A program made the position numbers and the translations under genes. Shown one piece after another: positions 9,501-18,657 of a stretch of 64,000 bases of DNA. Positions within the stretch are counted from its first letter, which is position 1. The number at the start of each line of letters is the position of its first letter. Below the pieces are notes generated by a model, which was given only the letters and a program-made list of their open reading frames with translations, did no database searches and was not told the DNA's origin. The DNA comes from Muscardinus avellanarius (Eukaryota; Chordata; Mammalia; Rodentia; Gliridae), in contig OY726576.1 in the NCBI GenBank assembly GCA_963383645.1, positions 13,711,659-13,775,658 of the forward strand, in the 5' to 3' direction.

Positions 9501-9854
9501 ATCCATCCCGAAGCCATTCCTTGCAGATGCCAGGGGGGTCTTCCTGTGTCTGGGTTTCCCAACCACACCCACCCTGAGCCCTCCCTCCGCAGATGGCGCC
9601 ATACAAGCCTTTGGCAGCGGGTCGCTCTCAGTCCTGGGGAACCAGCTGGACCCCCAGGGGAACCCTGGGCACCACCTCCTACAGGTAGGTGCAGGAGTCC
9701 TTCCATGCCAGGTGGGCAGGAGGCCTGAGTGGCCAGGGAGTGGGCGCAGTACGCTGCCCCAAGGGCTCGCTCTGTCCCCACTCCTCAGGCCTCCTCTGCA
9801 GACAGGCCCCTGCTGTCCATGCTTCCAGTCCTGGCTCTCCAGGCCCTGCTTTGA
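6517..9854 (+). CDS. GFRA4: GDNF family receptor alpha-4 (six exons)
   Basis: GFRA4 is a GPI-anchored co-receptor that binds persephin and presents it to the RET tyrosine kinase on neural and thyroid C-cell surfaces. The six exons join in phase (1, 2, 1, 1, 0) to give 267 aa, close to the known short mammalian forms. The order is a Leu-rich signal peptide (residues 1-19), domain D2 with NRCVDAAEACTADARCQRL and further paired cysteines (about 25-134), domain D3 (about 134-230) with TPNYVDNASAR and WCDCGASGNR, then a hydrophobic C-terminus (LLSMLPVLALQALL) typical of a GPI signal. Like other mammalian GFRA4, it lacks the D1 domain of GFRA1-3. All introns have GT-AG ends and there are no frameshifts. 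It converges with ATRN, as at human 20p13. Confidence 0.95.
6572..8331 (+). other. GFRA4 intron 1
   Basis: A 1.76-kb GC-rich intron with no SINE. It contains a C-run of about a dozen bases followed by CA repeats near 7700. Several long open frames on both strands (for example 6656-7312 on the minus strand) look like chance products of base composition. Confidence 0.8.
8332..8677 (+). CDS. GFRA4: GFRA4 exon 2 (domain D2)
   Basis: Acceptor CCTCCACCAG, donor GTGCGC. It encodes the cysteine-rich D2 domain with RCVDAAEAC, TEYVAQCLGR, FFSRGPPALTHALLFCPC and RRRQTFVPACAFSGPGPAPP, the last being the best-conserved stretch relative to human. D2 is the ligand-binding domain of the family. The exon is about 80% GC and enters intron 2 in phase 2. 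Confidence 0.95.
8758..8867 (+). CDS. GFRA4: GFRA4 exon 3 (start of domain D3)
   Basis: Acceptor CGTCTCGCGCAG, donor GTACGC. It encodes RPRLLAFQASCAPAHSAPDG and RCLRAFAGLVG. The preceding intron is only 80 bp and the following one 87 bp. Confidence 0.94.
8955..9089 (+). CDS. GFRA4: GFRA4 exon 4 (domain D3)
   Basis: Acceptor GTCCCCGCAG, donor GTGAGG. It encodes TEVTPNYVDNASAR (with a likely N-glycosylation sequon NAS), WCDCGASGNRREEC and FRGLFTRNPCLG, the most conserved part of the protein. Confidence 0.95.
9090..9592 (+). other. GFRA4 intron 4
   Basis: A 503-bp intron in GC-rich then ordinary sequence, with no SINE or other recognisable element. Confidence 0.85.
9593..9684 (+). CDS. GFRA4: GFRA4 exon 5
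   Basis: Acceptor CCCTCCGCAG, donor GTAGGT. It encodes DGAIQAFGSG and LDPQGNPGHHLLQ, aligning with the human end-of-D3 sequence, and ends in phase 0. Confidence 0.93.
9789..9854 (+). CDS. GFRA4: GFRA4 exon 6 (GPI signal and stop)
   Basis: After acceptor CCACTCCTCAG the frame reads ASSADRPLLSMLPVLALQALL and stops at TGA 9852-9854. The hydrophobic tail is the expected GPI-attachment signal. It is slightly shorter than the human exon before the LLS motif. Confidence 0.9.
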   Translation, partial: ASSADRPLLSMLPVLALQALL

Positions 9855-10515
9855 CTAGGAGGCGACTTTGGACAGCGCAGCTGACTGCTCACACTGCCTG
9901 GGCTACTGGCCACGTCTCTGCCCTGCTGCCCAGTGAAAAGACTGGCTGGCCCTCCCTCCTGCCCTTTGCAGGTCTGAACGCCTACCTGCCTGTGCCCTGG
10001 ATTGAGGGCCGGAGGCAGGGGGCCTGATGCAAAGCCCCGGGTTTCCCACCAGTAGATGTCTAGATTGTAGGGCCCTTTCTTCACAGGCTTTAAGACAGTT
10101 GGATTCTCTCACAGGGGAAGGCAGCAGAGGGTCACCTTTGTAGCAGAGGTCTCACGGGGATCCTCACATCTCCTAAAAACAGTCAGAGACCATCTGGACT
10201 CTTGAAATTCCAGGACACTGTATCTACTGCCCAAGTGGGCACACCCTAAGAAATACATCAGAGCGACTTACAGGCAAGGCGCCCACCGCAGCCTTTGTGT
10301 CCGGCACCTCGCGGCCAGGCAGTACCTGCCTATTATACCCACTGTGCCCAGAACTAAGTGGGCAGAGCGCTCCCCTTCCGTGCTGTGCGGCTGGCGGCAC
10401 CCCTGGAGAGGATCCGGTCCACACAGTCCCCAGCTTCTCACTGCCCCCTGGCTGCTTTCCCCATGATTTACCGTGGTGCTGAAGTGCAATAAACGCAGTG
10501 CAGTGAGACTGACCT
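9855..10515 (+). other. GFRA4: GFRA4 3'UTR
   Basis: Sequence from the stop codon to about 20 bases past the AATAAA. There are no repeats in it. The end is inferred from the poly(A) signal. Confidence 0.75.
10488..10493 (+). promoter_or_regulatory. GFRA4: GFRA4 poly(A) signal
   Basis: A canonical AATAAA 634 bp after the stop, followed by GT-containing sequence (GCAGTGCAGTGAGACTGACC) suitable for cleavage near 10510. Confidence 0.8.
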
Positions 10516-10953
10516 TGTCTTTGGGGAGACAGAGTCGGCCACAGGGCGTGCCCCGTAGGCCTGTGTGACTTCAGATGGCCTCAGGACTTCCTTGGGCAGT
10601 GTCACCTCCCCTACAGATGCTGACAGGAGTCAGTTCTCAGGTCCTACTGTCAGATTTTGTCTTTGCTTTTTTCTCTGCTTTCCTACTCTGCTAGTTTTCA
10701 GATAAAGAAACTACATTTCCCAGGCTCTGACACACTCAAGCCAATGTGACCCGCCAAATGCCATGGGCAGTGTCCAGCTGCAGCCCTGGGGGCTGGAGGT
10801 GAGCTCAGTGCGGAGTGCTTGCTTAGCTTGCTCGAGGATAAGTTCCAGACTCAAACAAATGCGCAGTTCTGCCAAGGAGCTTGGGCAGGAGAGGTGGACT
10901 CTGGTGTGGAGGTGCTACGCCTCTGCCTGCTTCCTGGAAAGCTTGGAGACGTG
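10516..10953. other. Intergenic spacer, unique
   Basis: First part of the spacer between the convergent genes. No gene or recent repeat was recognised. Confidence 0.45.
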
Positions 10954-11151
10954 TGTGGTATTGGGAGGGAACCCCGGGGCATTCTACCTCCAAGCTGCAC
11001 CCCCCAGCCCTAGTTTTTATTCTTTATTTTGAAACAGGGTCTCACTGGGTTGCAAAGGGCCTAACTAAGTGGCCGAGGCTGGCCACAAATCTTGATTCTT
11101 CTCTCAGTCTCTCAAATGCTGGGATTACAAGTGTGCACCATCACACCAGGC
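10954..11151 (-). mobile_element. B1-dID SINE
   Basis: Reverse copy from GGTATTGGGAGGGAACC through TTTTGAAACAGGGTCTCACT to CACCATCACACCAGGC. Confidence 0.87.
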
Positions 11152-12190
11152 CGCTCAAAGACTCTTGAGAGAAGAGTTACCATGCCGCTGGGCTTCGCCT
11201 TCCCATAATGACTTGAGGTCTGGCAGGAGGTAGGAGGCAGGCTGAGGTGGAGGCTGCCGTGCCCGCTGAGAGACCTCTGTGCCACACAACCCATCCCCAA
11301 ATGTGGCGAATGTCCTTGCTAACCCAGCTCGCAGCTGCCTTCTTGTCTGGAGGATCACTGCCCAGAAATGCCAGTTAGGCTGCACTCGGCTCCTCTGGGC
11401 TGACCGAGGCCGGGGTGCAAGGGCTGGCCTGCCTGCCCCAGGTTGGGACAGTTCTGTTCGCCATGCAAGCTCCAGAGCCAGCAGCACCAGACTGGTTCAG
11501 TACTTCAGGATGCAAGAATCCTTGTCTGGGGCTCAGCTTCTGGGGAATCTCAGACTTGGGTTAGTTACAGCTCAACCCCAACACAGGCCCAGGGCTGCCC
11601 TGACCAGGACAGGAGCCGGCAATCCTGAGACTGCGTGTGTGCACGGCACCTCACACCAAATCCAGACGGCTGGCTGCGCTATCACCCTAACAGGACTGCT
11701 GATTGTACGAAGAGCCAAGTGGCTTGAGCGTGTGCTGAGCACCTGGGCTTGGGCACAGCAGGAGCCCCGGGGTTCAGATGCTGTGGCCTTGCTGGTCTCC
11801 CCAGTGGCTCCCCTCCGCAGCCCAGCAGGCTGTCACCGAGGGGTGGGCCGGATGCCACCCATGTCTCAGGTTTGGGGTCGCTCCTGTTAGCAGTCTCTGC
11901 AGAGAAAAGCAGCTCTTCCCAAGGACTCATGGGCTGTCCTGGGCAGGACCTTCATGGGCCCAGCATGGATTATGGGCTTCTTCCTGTGGTAGTGGCGTGA
12001 TGTCAGCTCACCAGGGTCACCTGGAATGGGAGGTATCATGCAGAGCGAAGCTGAGCCCAACCTGTTCTCAATTCATAAAGAAGAGGGGCGGCCCACCCTG
12101 CACAGCGCTGCACGAGAATGGCACCTGCACTCGGCTGGGGCGGGGCTGGAGGGCGGGCATTGAGGGCACCCCTCGGCCGGCTCCCTCCAA
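11152..12190. other. Intergenic spacer, unique GC-rich
   Basis: No exon-like structure was seen. An open frame of 203 codons at 11279-11890 has low-complexity composition and no recognisable domain, so I treat it as chance. Confidence 0.45.
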
Positions 12191-12192
12191 TC

Positions 12193-12388
12193 TCGCCGGT
12201 GGCGTGGTGGTGCAGCTTGTAATCCCCGCGCTTGGGAGGCTGAGACAGGAGGATCGCACAGGTTCGAAGCCAGCCTCAGCTACTTAGGCTCTCAGCACAG
12301 TAGACCCTGTTTCCAAATAAATTATAAAATAGGGCTGGGGGTGTAGCCTGGAGGTAAAAAGCCCCTGGGTTCTACCCCCAGTACTACA
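12193..12388 (+). mobile_element. B1-dID SINE
   Basis: Complete copy with a slightly damaged head (GGTGGCGTGGTGGTGCAGC), full linker and ID tail GTAGCCTGGAGGTAAAAAGC. A short CA repeat follows at 12387-12410. Confidence 0.88.
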
Positions 12389-12504
12389 CACACACACACA
12401 CACGCACACAAAGTATCTGCTAGTGATCCCCATAGTGTGTTAAACTCTGACCTATTTTTAACTCAGAGTAAAATGCTGGCATCAAAAAAAAAAAAAAAAA
12501 AAGA

Positions 12505-13000
12505 TGGGAGGGGCCCAGATCTGGTAGCACACTCCTGTAATCCCAGTACTTAAGGGAGCTGAGAAAGGAGGATTGCAGGTTTGAGGCCAGTCTCAGCAAC
12601 TTAGTGAGGTTCTGTTTTTGTTTTTGTTTTTTTGATACTGGTAATTGAACCCAGAGGCATTCTACCTCTAAGTTATACTTTCAGCCCAATTTTATTCCCC
12701 CCCCTTTTTTTTGTGATGCTAGGGATTGAACCCAGGGCATTCTACCTCTGAGCTACACCTCCACCATATTTTTTATTCTTATTCTTTATTTTTATTTTGA
12801 AACAGGGTCTCACTAAGTTGTTGAGGCTGGCTGCAAACCTGTGATCCTCCTGTCTCAGCCTCCCAAGTACTGGAATTACAAGTGTGTACCACCACTCCCA
12901 GCAAGGCCCTGTTTTAAAATAAAAAAATAAAATGGGACTGGGAGGTGTGATGAGGCTCAGAGCTAGAATGCCCTTGGGTTCAATCCCAGCACCAAAAAAA
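12505..13000 (+). mobile_element. Nested SINE cluster
   Basis: A plus-oriented B1-dID SINE starts at about 12510 (GGTAGCACACTCCTGTAATC) and is cut at about 12615. Two minus-oriented pieces follow, an ID tail at 12628-12700 and a full B1-dID at 12706-12902. The outer element resumes at GGCCCTGTTTTAAAATAAAA and ends with CAATCCCAGCACC. Confidence 0.8.
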
Positions 13001-13094
13001 AAAAAATGACTGCAGATAAAAATAGAATTCTGTGTAGAAGAACTATGTATATACCTTCCAAACGATTGGGAAAATGAAGTGAACGGGATTTATT

Positions 13095-13545
13095 TGAAAA
13101 CTAAACTTGTACCATGGTTGCCAGTGGTCTCAAAGATATGCCCACGTCCTAATCCCTGGAACCTGAGAGTGTTATGGTATACAGAGGCAAAAAGTGTCAC
13201 CTCATATGGCAAAATATGTGATTAAGTTATGGATCTGGAGAGGAGAGGGCATATCCTGGATTATCTGAGTGGGCCCCAAATACCATCACGTGTCCCCTTC
13301 TAAGAACCATGCAGAGAACTAGACACAGCGTAGAAGCGGATGCAGAGACAGGCGACTGCAGATCTGCAGCCATGAGCCGATGCATGTCAGGAGCCTGGAC
13401 GCCGGGCGCGGGGTGCCCAGGGCCTCGGGAGGGAGTTCAGACATCGGACCTCCAGAATGATGAGAACCAACACCTGCTGTGGTAAGCCAGGAGGCTGCCT
13501 CTGAGAAGCTGGCAGAGTTGCCTAAGGTTGTGAATTTGGTTTCTG
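13095..13545 (+). mobile_element. Old LTR relic, MaLR (MLT1-like)
   Basis: The order GTCCTAATCCCTGGAACCTG, ATGTGATTAAGTTATGGATC, ATCCTGGATTATCTGAGTGG and GGACCTCCAGAATGATGAG matches the general pattern of mammalian MLT1-type LTRs. It is heavily diverged, has no internal genes, and the family assignment is tentative. Confidence 0.55.
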
Positions 13546-14510
13546 ATGCTTCTCTCTAAAAAGGTTCTGTATGCATGGTGTTGCCTCTCCAAGGCTGAGT
13601 CCCCCACAACCACTCCCGAGCCTCAGTGCTCTTTTAGGTGGCCGTCACCGTCCTGTGCACACTCTGGGAGTCCACAGTCCTCCCGGCACTAGACCCCTGC
13701 CTGGGTCTCTGTACCTGTTGCCAACATTGATACCCTAGCCAGCAGGCGGTTGGGGTGGGGCTGAGGCAGAAAGGCAGGTGCTGGGAGCACTCGTGGATTT
13801 ATTGGTGGAAACTTCACGGCTCATGAATGCTCCCTGGCTTGGAGCCCAGCATCTAGGTGCAAAGTTGCCATGGAAACCACTCACCGTCCATGATTTCCCA
13901 AACAAGTCAGGCTGGACCAAGCTCACACGGCCAGCTCATCGTGTCGCTTCCTGAAGGCCAGGAGCTGTGCAGAACTGTGGGAGTGGCCCCCAGGTGGTAA
14001 GCAGCTTGCAGTGAGCCTGGCATGTGTGGAAGAGGCAGGTTCCACTTTGCTGGGCTGTAGCCTGCGAGGGCCTGGGTTGAGAGGTGCTTTGTGAAGCTCC
14101 TGGGCCAGGGACAGGTCACCTGGCCCCCAGATGAGCCTACAGAGCAAGGCAGAAGGGACAGAGAAAAGACTGAGATGCGTTCCCACAGGAGAAAATAAGA
14201 TATGCAAAGTCAAGTGACGAGTTGGGGACAGGAATGACACAGCTCAGAAGGCTGGTCACAGCGGGCCTGGCTGCAGGGCTGAGCTGAGCTTGCAGCGCCC
14301 TCCAGGCAGTCACGGGATCATCAGGTTCCCAATCCCTTCTTGTGACGGGGACAGGAGAGAGCATGCCACATGGCTCACAATGCGGAGCCACAGGGCGTGT
14401 CTGCTCAGAGGTGACCCATGTAGGTGTGTGGCTACAGGGACTTCAGATGCCAGGACTGGCGGTGCTGGTGGTGACAGAGCTCTCTAAATGATGCCAGCTT
14501 GTAATGGAGC
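13546..14510. other. Intergenic spacer, unique
   Basis: About 1 kb with no SINE, exon or RNA gene recognised. Confidence 0.45.
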
Positions 14511-14511
14511 T

Positions 14512-14516
<5 letters not shown>

Positions 14517-14543
<27 letters not shown>

Positions 14544-14742
14544 TGCGGTACTGGGGATGGAACCCAGGGGCATTCTACCTCCAAGTGACACCCCCAGCTC
14601 TATCTTTTATTCTTTATTTTGAAACAGGGTCTCACTGAGTTGCAAAGGTCCTCACTAAGTAGCTGAGGCTGTCTGGGAACTGTGATCTTCCTGTCACAGC
14701 CTCCTGAATGCTGGGATTACAAGCGTGCGCCACCACGCCCGG
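14517..14742 (-). mobile_element. B1-dID SINE
   Basis: Reverse copy with a long poly(T), GCGGTACTGGGGATGGAACC tail and head GCCACCACGCCCGGC. It is close to consensus. Confidence 0.92.
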
Positions 14743-15305
14743 CTGTGATAGAACTTTTATGAAAACAAAATTCAATCCTCCTTGATTTACAGAGTAGTTG
14801 CATTTCTGGAGAAACTGACTGTATAGTAAACCAGCTCCTGGTTCACAATAGGGCCAGGTTTTACAAAAAAAAAAAAAAAATTAGAAACAGATTTTTCTAT
14901 CTACACAAATATCCAGGCCAGACAGTAGAAAGCTGGGGTGGGTGGGATGAGTGTGGGATCAGTTCCTTGCTGGGCGGGGCGGCTCTACAGGTCACTGATG
15001 GCTACTTTCAACTCCACTCACTCACTCAGAGCCACACTTCCCCATTAGCTCCATGGTCAAAACTCACTATTTCCAAAATGTCCCCTAGGGGGTAGGATGG
15101 TGCACACTGAGAACCCCTGCCCCACTTTAACTCTACTGCCGTTCAGCCCCTTCCCCCAGCCACCTGCCTGCCTTGTCGGTGGCTGGACCCCAGCGAGCTG
15201 CCCTTCAGGGGCAGCTTATCAGAACGGCCCCCCAGCCACACTGTGTTAAGTAGGGACCCCCATGCTGATTTTAACCTCTCCTCAAAGCTTACTATCTGAC
15301 ATGTT
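14743..15305. other. Intergenic spacer, unique
   Basis: Only an A16 run near 14865 stands out. No gene was seen. Confidence 0.4.
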
Positions 15306-15307
15306 AT

Positions 15308-15516
15308 TTTTTGTGTGGTACTGGGGATGGAACCCAGGGGCTTTCTACTGCCAGGCTACACCCCCAGACCTATTGTATATTTTTTATTTGGAAACGGTCT
15401 CACTAAGTTGCTGAGAGCCTCATTAAATAGCTGAGGCTGGCCTCAAACCTGCACAATCCTCCCATCTCAGCCTCCCAAGTACAGGAATTAACAAGCGTGC
15501 GCACCACACCTGGCTT
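15308..15516 (-). mobile_element. B1-dID SINE
   Basis: Reverse copy with GGTACTGGGGATGGAACCCA, TATTTGGAAACGGTCTCAC and head CGCACCACACCTGGC. Confidence 0.9.
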
Positions 15517-15845
15517 GACATTTTACCTCTTATTGTCACTTATTATTGTGTCTGTCACTAGATGGTAAAGTCCTTGGGGACTTTTGTTGATTTTGTTCAT
15601 GTAATATCCCGGGTTCTTTGTAATGCCTGGGGCTGTTTTGCTCAGTAAAAATTTGTTGACTGACCAAATGAATCAACCTCGTGGGGTGATGGCGAGCTCA
15701 CTCAGGCAGGTAAGAGGAGATACTTCACTCCCGGTATCTGCAGTGCTCCGTGCCAGCCACCTAGGACCCAGGCTCCCTCCTCTGCTGCACTGCCATCTTC
15801 CCCGCGAGCCCACAGGGTCGGCGGAGCATTGATTGCTTGCTTGAT

Positions 15846-16016
15846 TGTGCTGGGATTGAACCCAGGGGATTCTACCTCTGAGTTACATCCTCAGCCCTAT
15901 TTTTCTTATTTGGAAACAGGGTTTTGCTAAGTTGCTGAAACTGGCCTTGATCCTGTGATCCTCCGGTGTCAGACTCCCAAGTACTGGGATTACAGGTGTG
16001 CGCCACGGCTGCCAGC
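15846..16016 (-). mobile_element. B1-dID SINE
   Basis: Reverse copy with TGCTGGGATTGAACCCAGG and head CGCCACGGCTGCCAGC. The poly(T) is absent and the copy is moderately diverged. Confidence 0.82.
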
Positions 16017-16427
16017 TGAGCCTTAGTATTCTTAAGACCCTTGGCAGGGAGTGGTGCTTGGTGAGGCCTGGGCATGCGGCTCCACCCAGCTGCCCGGGCC
16101 TAGGCAACAGGAAGCTGCCCACTTGGAGGAGATGGCGTGGTGCGCATCTGGCCGGTCTTGGGCAATCGGCTTCTCTGGTCACCAAAACCTGTGAAGGTCT
16201 TCTTCCTTCACAGGAAACACAGGCACTCTCTCCTACAAGGTGCAGAAATCCAGACCTGCAGCGGAGGTCGTCTTCACCGCCTTACCACTTCCTCAGCTCC
16301 CCACTCAGCAGCAGGAGCGAGATGGGGAGGGCAGCCTCACAATCCCTTCCATGCGGGGCTGGGGAGGGGCTGACCCAGCAGTCCAATCACTGGTCCACAG
16401 CACGGTTCAGATCCTGCGGGAGCGGGA

Positions 16428-16583
16428 TCTGTAAACCTAGTACTTGAGAGGCTGAGATAGGAGGATTGCAGGTTCAAGGTCAGCCTCAGTAACCTAGCAA
16501 GGCCCTGCTTCAAAACAAAATATAAAAAGGGCTGGGGACATAGTTTGGAGGTAAAATTCCCCTAGGTTCAGTCCCCAGCACCA
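16428..16583 (+). mobile_element. B1-dID SINE, head truncated
   Basis: B1 body from CTAGTACTTGAGAGGCTGAG, then ID tail GGGGACATAGTTTGGAGGTA ending in CCCCAGCACCACACACAC. Confidence 0.82.
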
Positions 16584-16705
16584 CACACACACACGCCCTG
16601 CTGGGCCTGGCTCTGGGGCGGCAAGCCCTCCCTGGATATACCTGTCACAACTATCTTCCAGCCTGAGGGTGGTTTTAAGGCTTCCTTGATAGTCACGGGT
16701 TTGTC

Positions 16706-16983
16706 TTTTTGGTACTACTGATTAACCCAGGGGCATTCTACCTCTGAATTAAAACCCGTAGTCCTTTTTTTTTTTTTTTAAGTTTTGGAACAGGGCCTCC
16801 CATCCAAGTACCAACCTGGCCTAACCCTGCTTAGCTCCTGAGATCAGGTAAGACTGGTCACACTCAGGTGGTTCTGTCTTATTCAGCTGCTGAGGGTCTA
16901 AGCTGCAGAGGCTGGCCTCAAACTCGGGATCCTCCTGTGTCAGCCTTCCAACTACTAGGATTCTGGGTATGTGTCACTGGCTT
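16706..16983 (-). mobile_element. B1-dID SINE interrupted by 5S-like sequence
   Basis: The tail part (GGTACTACTGATTAACCCAG) and the head part (GGCCTCAAACTCGGGATCCTC to GTGTCACTGGC) belong to one minus-oriented SINE. The middle, where GTCTCACTAAGT normally stands, holds a 5S rRNA-like segment. Confidence 0.75.
16795..16872 (-). pseudogene. 5S rRNA-derived fragment
   Basis: The sequence holds TCCCATCCAAGTACCAACC, CCCTGCTTAGCTCCTGAGAT and CAGGTGGT in the order of the 5S rRNA reverse complement. It covers about 78 of 121 nt and includes most of the internal control region (GCTAAGCAGGGTT). Both 5S ends are missing and there are many mismatches, so it is not a functional gene. It sits inside a SINE. 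Confidence 0.82.
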
Positions 16984-18630
16984 CTTAACTGGCTACACAT
17001 GTGTGAGGCTCGTGTCTCTAACTGGGCTTCCTTACCCACATCTCTCTGTGAGGAGAGTGAGGTGAGCGGGCTCAGCGGGGAGGCTGAGGCCTCCTCTGGC
17101 TTTCTCAGGCAGGCAGTGTCTGACGAGTCTCACAGGCCTTTGCTGCTCACCAGCACCTTTCACTGTCTGGACTCTGAGGCGGCCTGGACTTGCACGGCTC
17201 TGGACTTGAGGGCTCTCCTCTCTTCCACATTCTGCTTGTAAACTAATTCAACTATTTCTGTGGTGCCCTGCCCCAAACAGCCAGTAATAACACGTGACAC
17301 CTTCTGTTTCTTCCAACTTTTTCCTCTCAAGCTGACAACTCAGTGGCCACGTGGCTTGCCTCCTAGGTTACTGGACGTAACGGCTTCTGTTTGGCCACAG
17401 CCGGCAGGGCCCTCCAGTGTCCTGCACTAAGCCAACGCCAAGTGCTGTAGGTTCTGGTTAGAGTGCACTGTGTCTCAAGGCACGGATCTCTGTGTCAGTA
17501 AGCGTAAGCAAGCTAGTGATGGTAACAGGCCCAGTTGCAGTTGACGTTTGTCTCAGCAATGTGAAGACCAGAACGATCGTGCAGGTCTGATTCCAGGGCC
17601 CACGTTCCTTCCAACATCCTTGACGTGTGGCTTCTGGGGAGGAGACCCGTGTGAGAGCACTGGTGTTATTACTTCCTTCAACATTTTACGAGTTTGGCCC
17701 CAACCTAGCTTGCAAGGGAACTGGAAAATGTTGCTGACCTGTGGATCTAAAAAGAAAAAGTTAATAGGTTTAGTTGAACACACAGCATCTTCTCTGCCAG
17801 GAAGCTGGCGGCTTTCAGTGCTCTCCCCCAAAGCTCCAAGGTCCTTCCCAGCCGGGTTGCAGCCATCGGCCCACCTCCTCCAGGCCCACCCTCCCCTCAG
17901 GTCCTGGCCCCAGGAACCTGGTGGTGTATTCCCCTTGGGAGTGAGCACCCACTGTGGGCTTCTCCCATTCCAAGTGACCCACCTCCTCCTTCTGGAACTG
18001 GAAGCCTGCACTCTGTACCCGGGCTCTGCAACACTACAATCTGACCCTACCCCGGAGGCAGGACCCAAATCAGGCAGGGCTAGACACGAATGCCTTCAAA
18101 CAAGGCTCCATCAAAAACACAAGAGGATAAGCGGCCACCTCAGACCTCGGCACCAGGGGACGAGGGCTGGGGCCGGGGGAGGGAGGGTGCCTGAGCCGGC
18201 CTGCCCACCACATCTGGGAGTGGACTGATGGCCACAGGCCGTCTGGGAAGGGCCCTGAAACCTGTGGGAAGTGAGGTGGGAGCCGCCAGTAGTTTCTGAC
18301 AGACTAAAAATTGGCAGAGACCATATGCTATGTGTTTACCAAGCTTATTGGATTTGGCTGCTGGACCTACAGATTTAGTGGTCTGGAAGGCCTTTGAGGC
18401 TTTGAGGAGCACGTGAGCAGGTGGAGAAGGAGAAAGGGGCAGCAGGAGGCAGCCGGGTAGGGAGTCAGGGAGGACCACAGCGACTGCTCAGAAGCCCCCA
18501 GGGCTCCCCACCCGCACTCACTTGTCAGCCCAGTGCTTCTCTGAGGCTGCCAGAAAGCTGGTAACACTCAAAACATCCAAAATGTAAACATAAACCAAAA
18601 CAAACCAAAATTAAACACTCAGAGCAAAAC
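16984..18630. other. Intergenic spacer next to the ATRN 3' end
   Basis: A 1.6-kb SINE-free stretch. A 226-codon open frame at 17548-18228 on the plus strand shows no domain and lacks exon signals; I regard it as chance. Part could be an extended ATRN 3'UTR. Confidence 0.4.
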
Positions 18631-18651
18631 CACATTTTTACCAGGTCTACT

Positions 18652-18657
18652 TTTATT
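18652..18657 (-). promoter_or_regulatory. ATRN: ATRN poly(A) signal
   Basis: AATAAA on the minus strand, followed by a GT-rich stretch (TGTGGTTTTGCTCTGAGTG) as expected downstream of a cleavage site near 18635. A second AATAAA on the same strand at 18689-18694 could be used instead. Confidence 0.75.

Noticed and set aside
11279..11890. 203-codon plus-strand open frame between the genes
   Set aside because: Low-complexity composition with no recognisable homology, start context or splice signals.
17548..18228. 226-codon plus-strand open frame near the ATRN 3' end
   Set aside because: No domain recognised and no supporting signals. Kept as a chance frame unless transcripts show otherwise.
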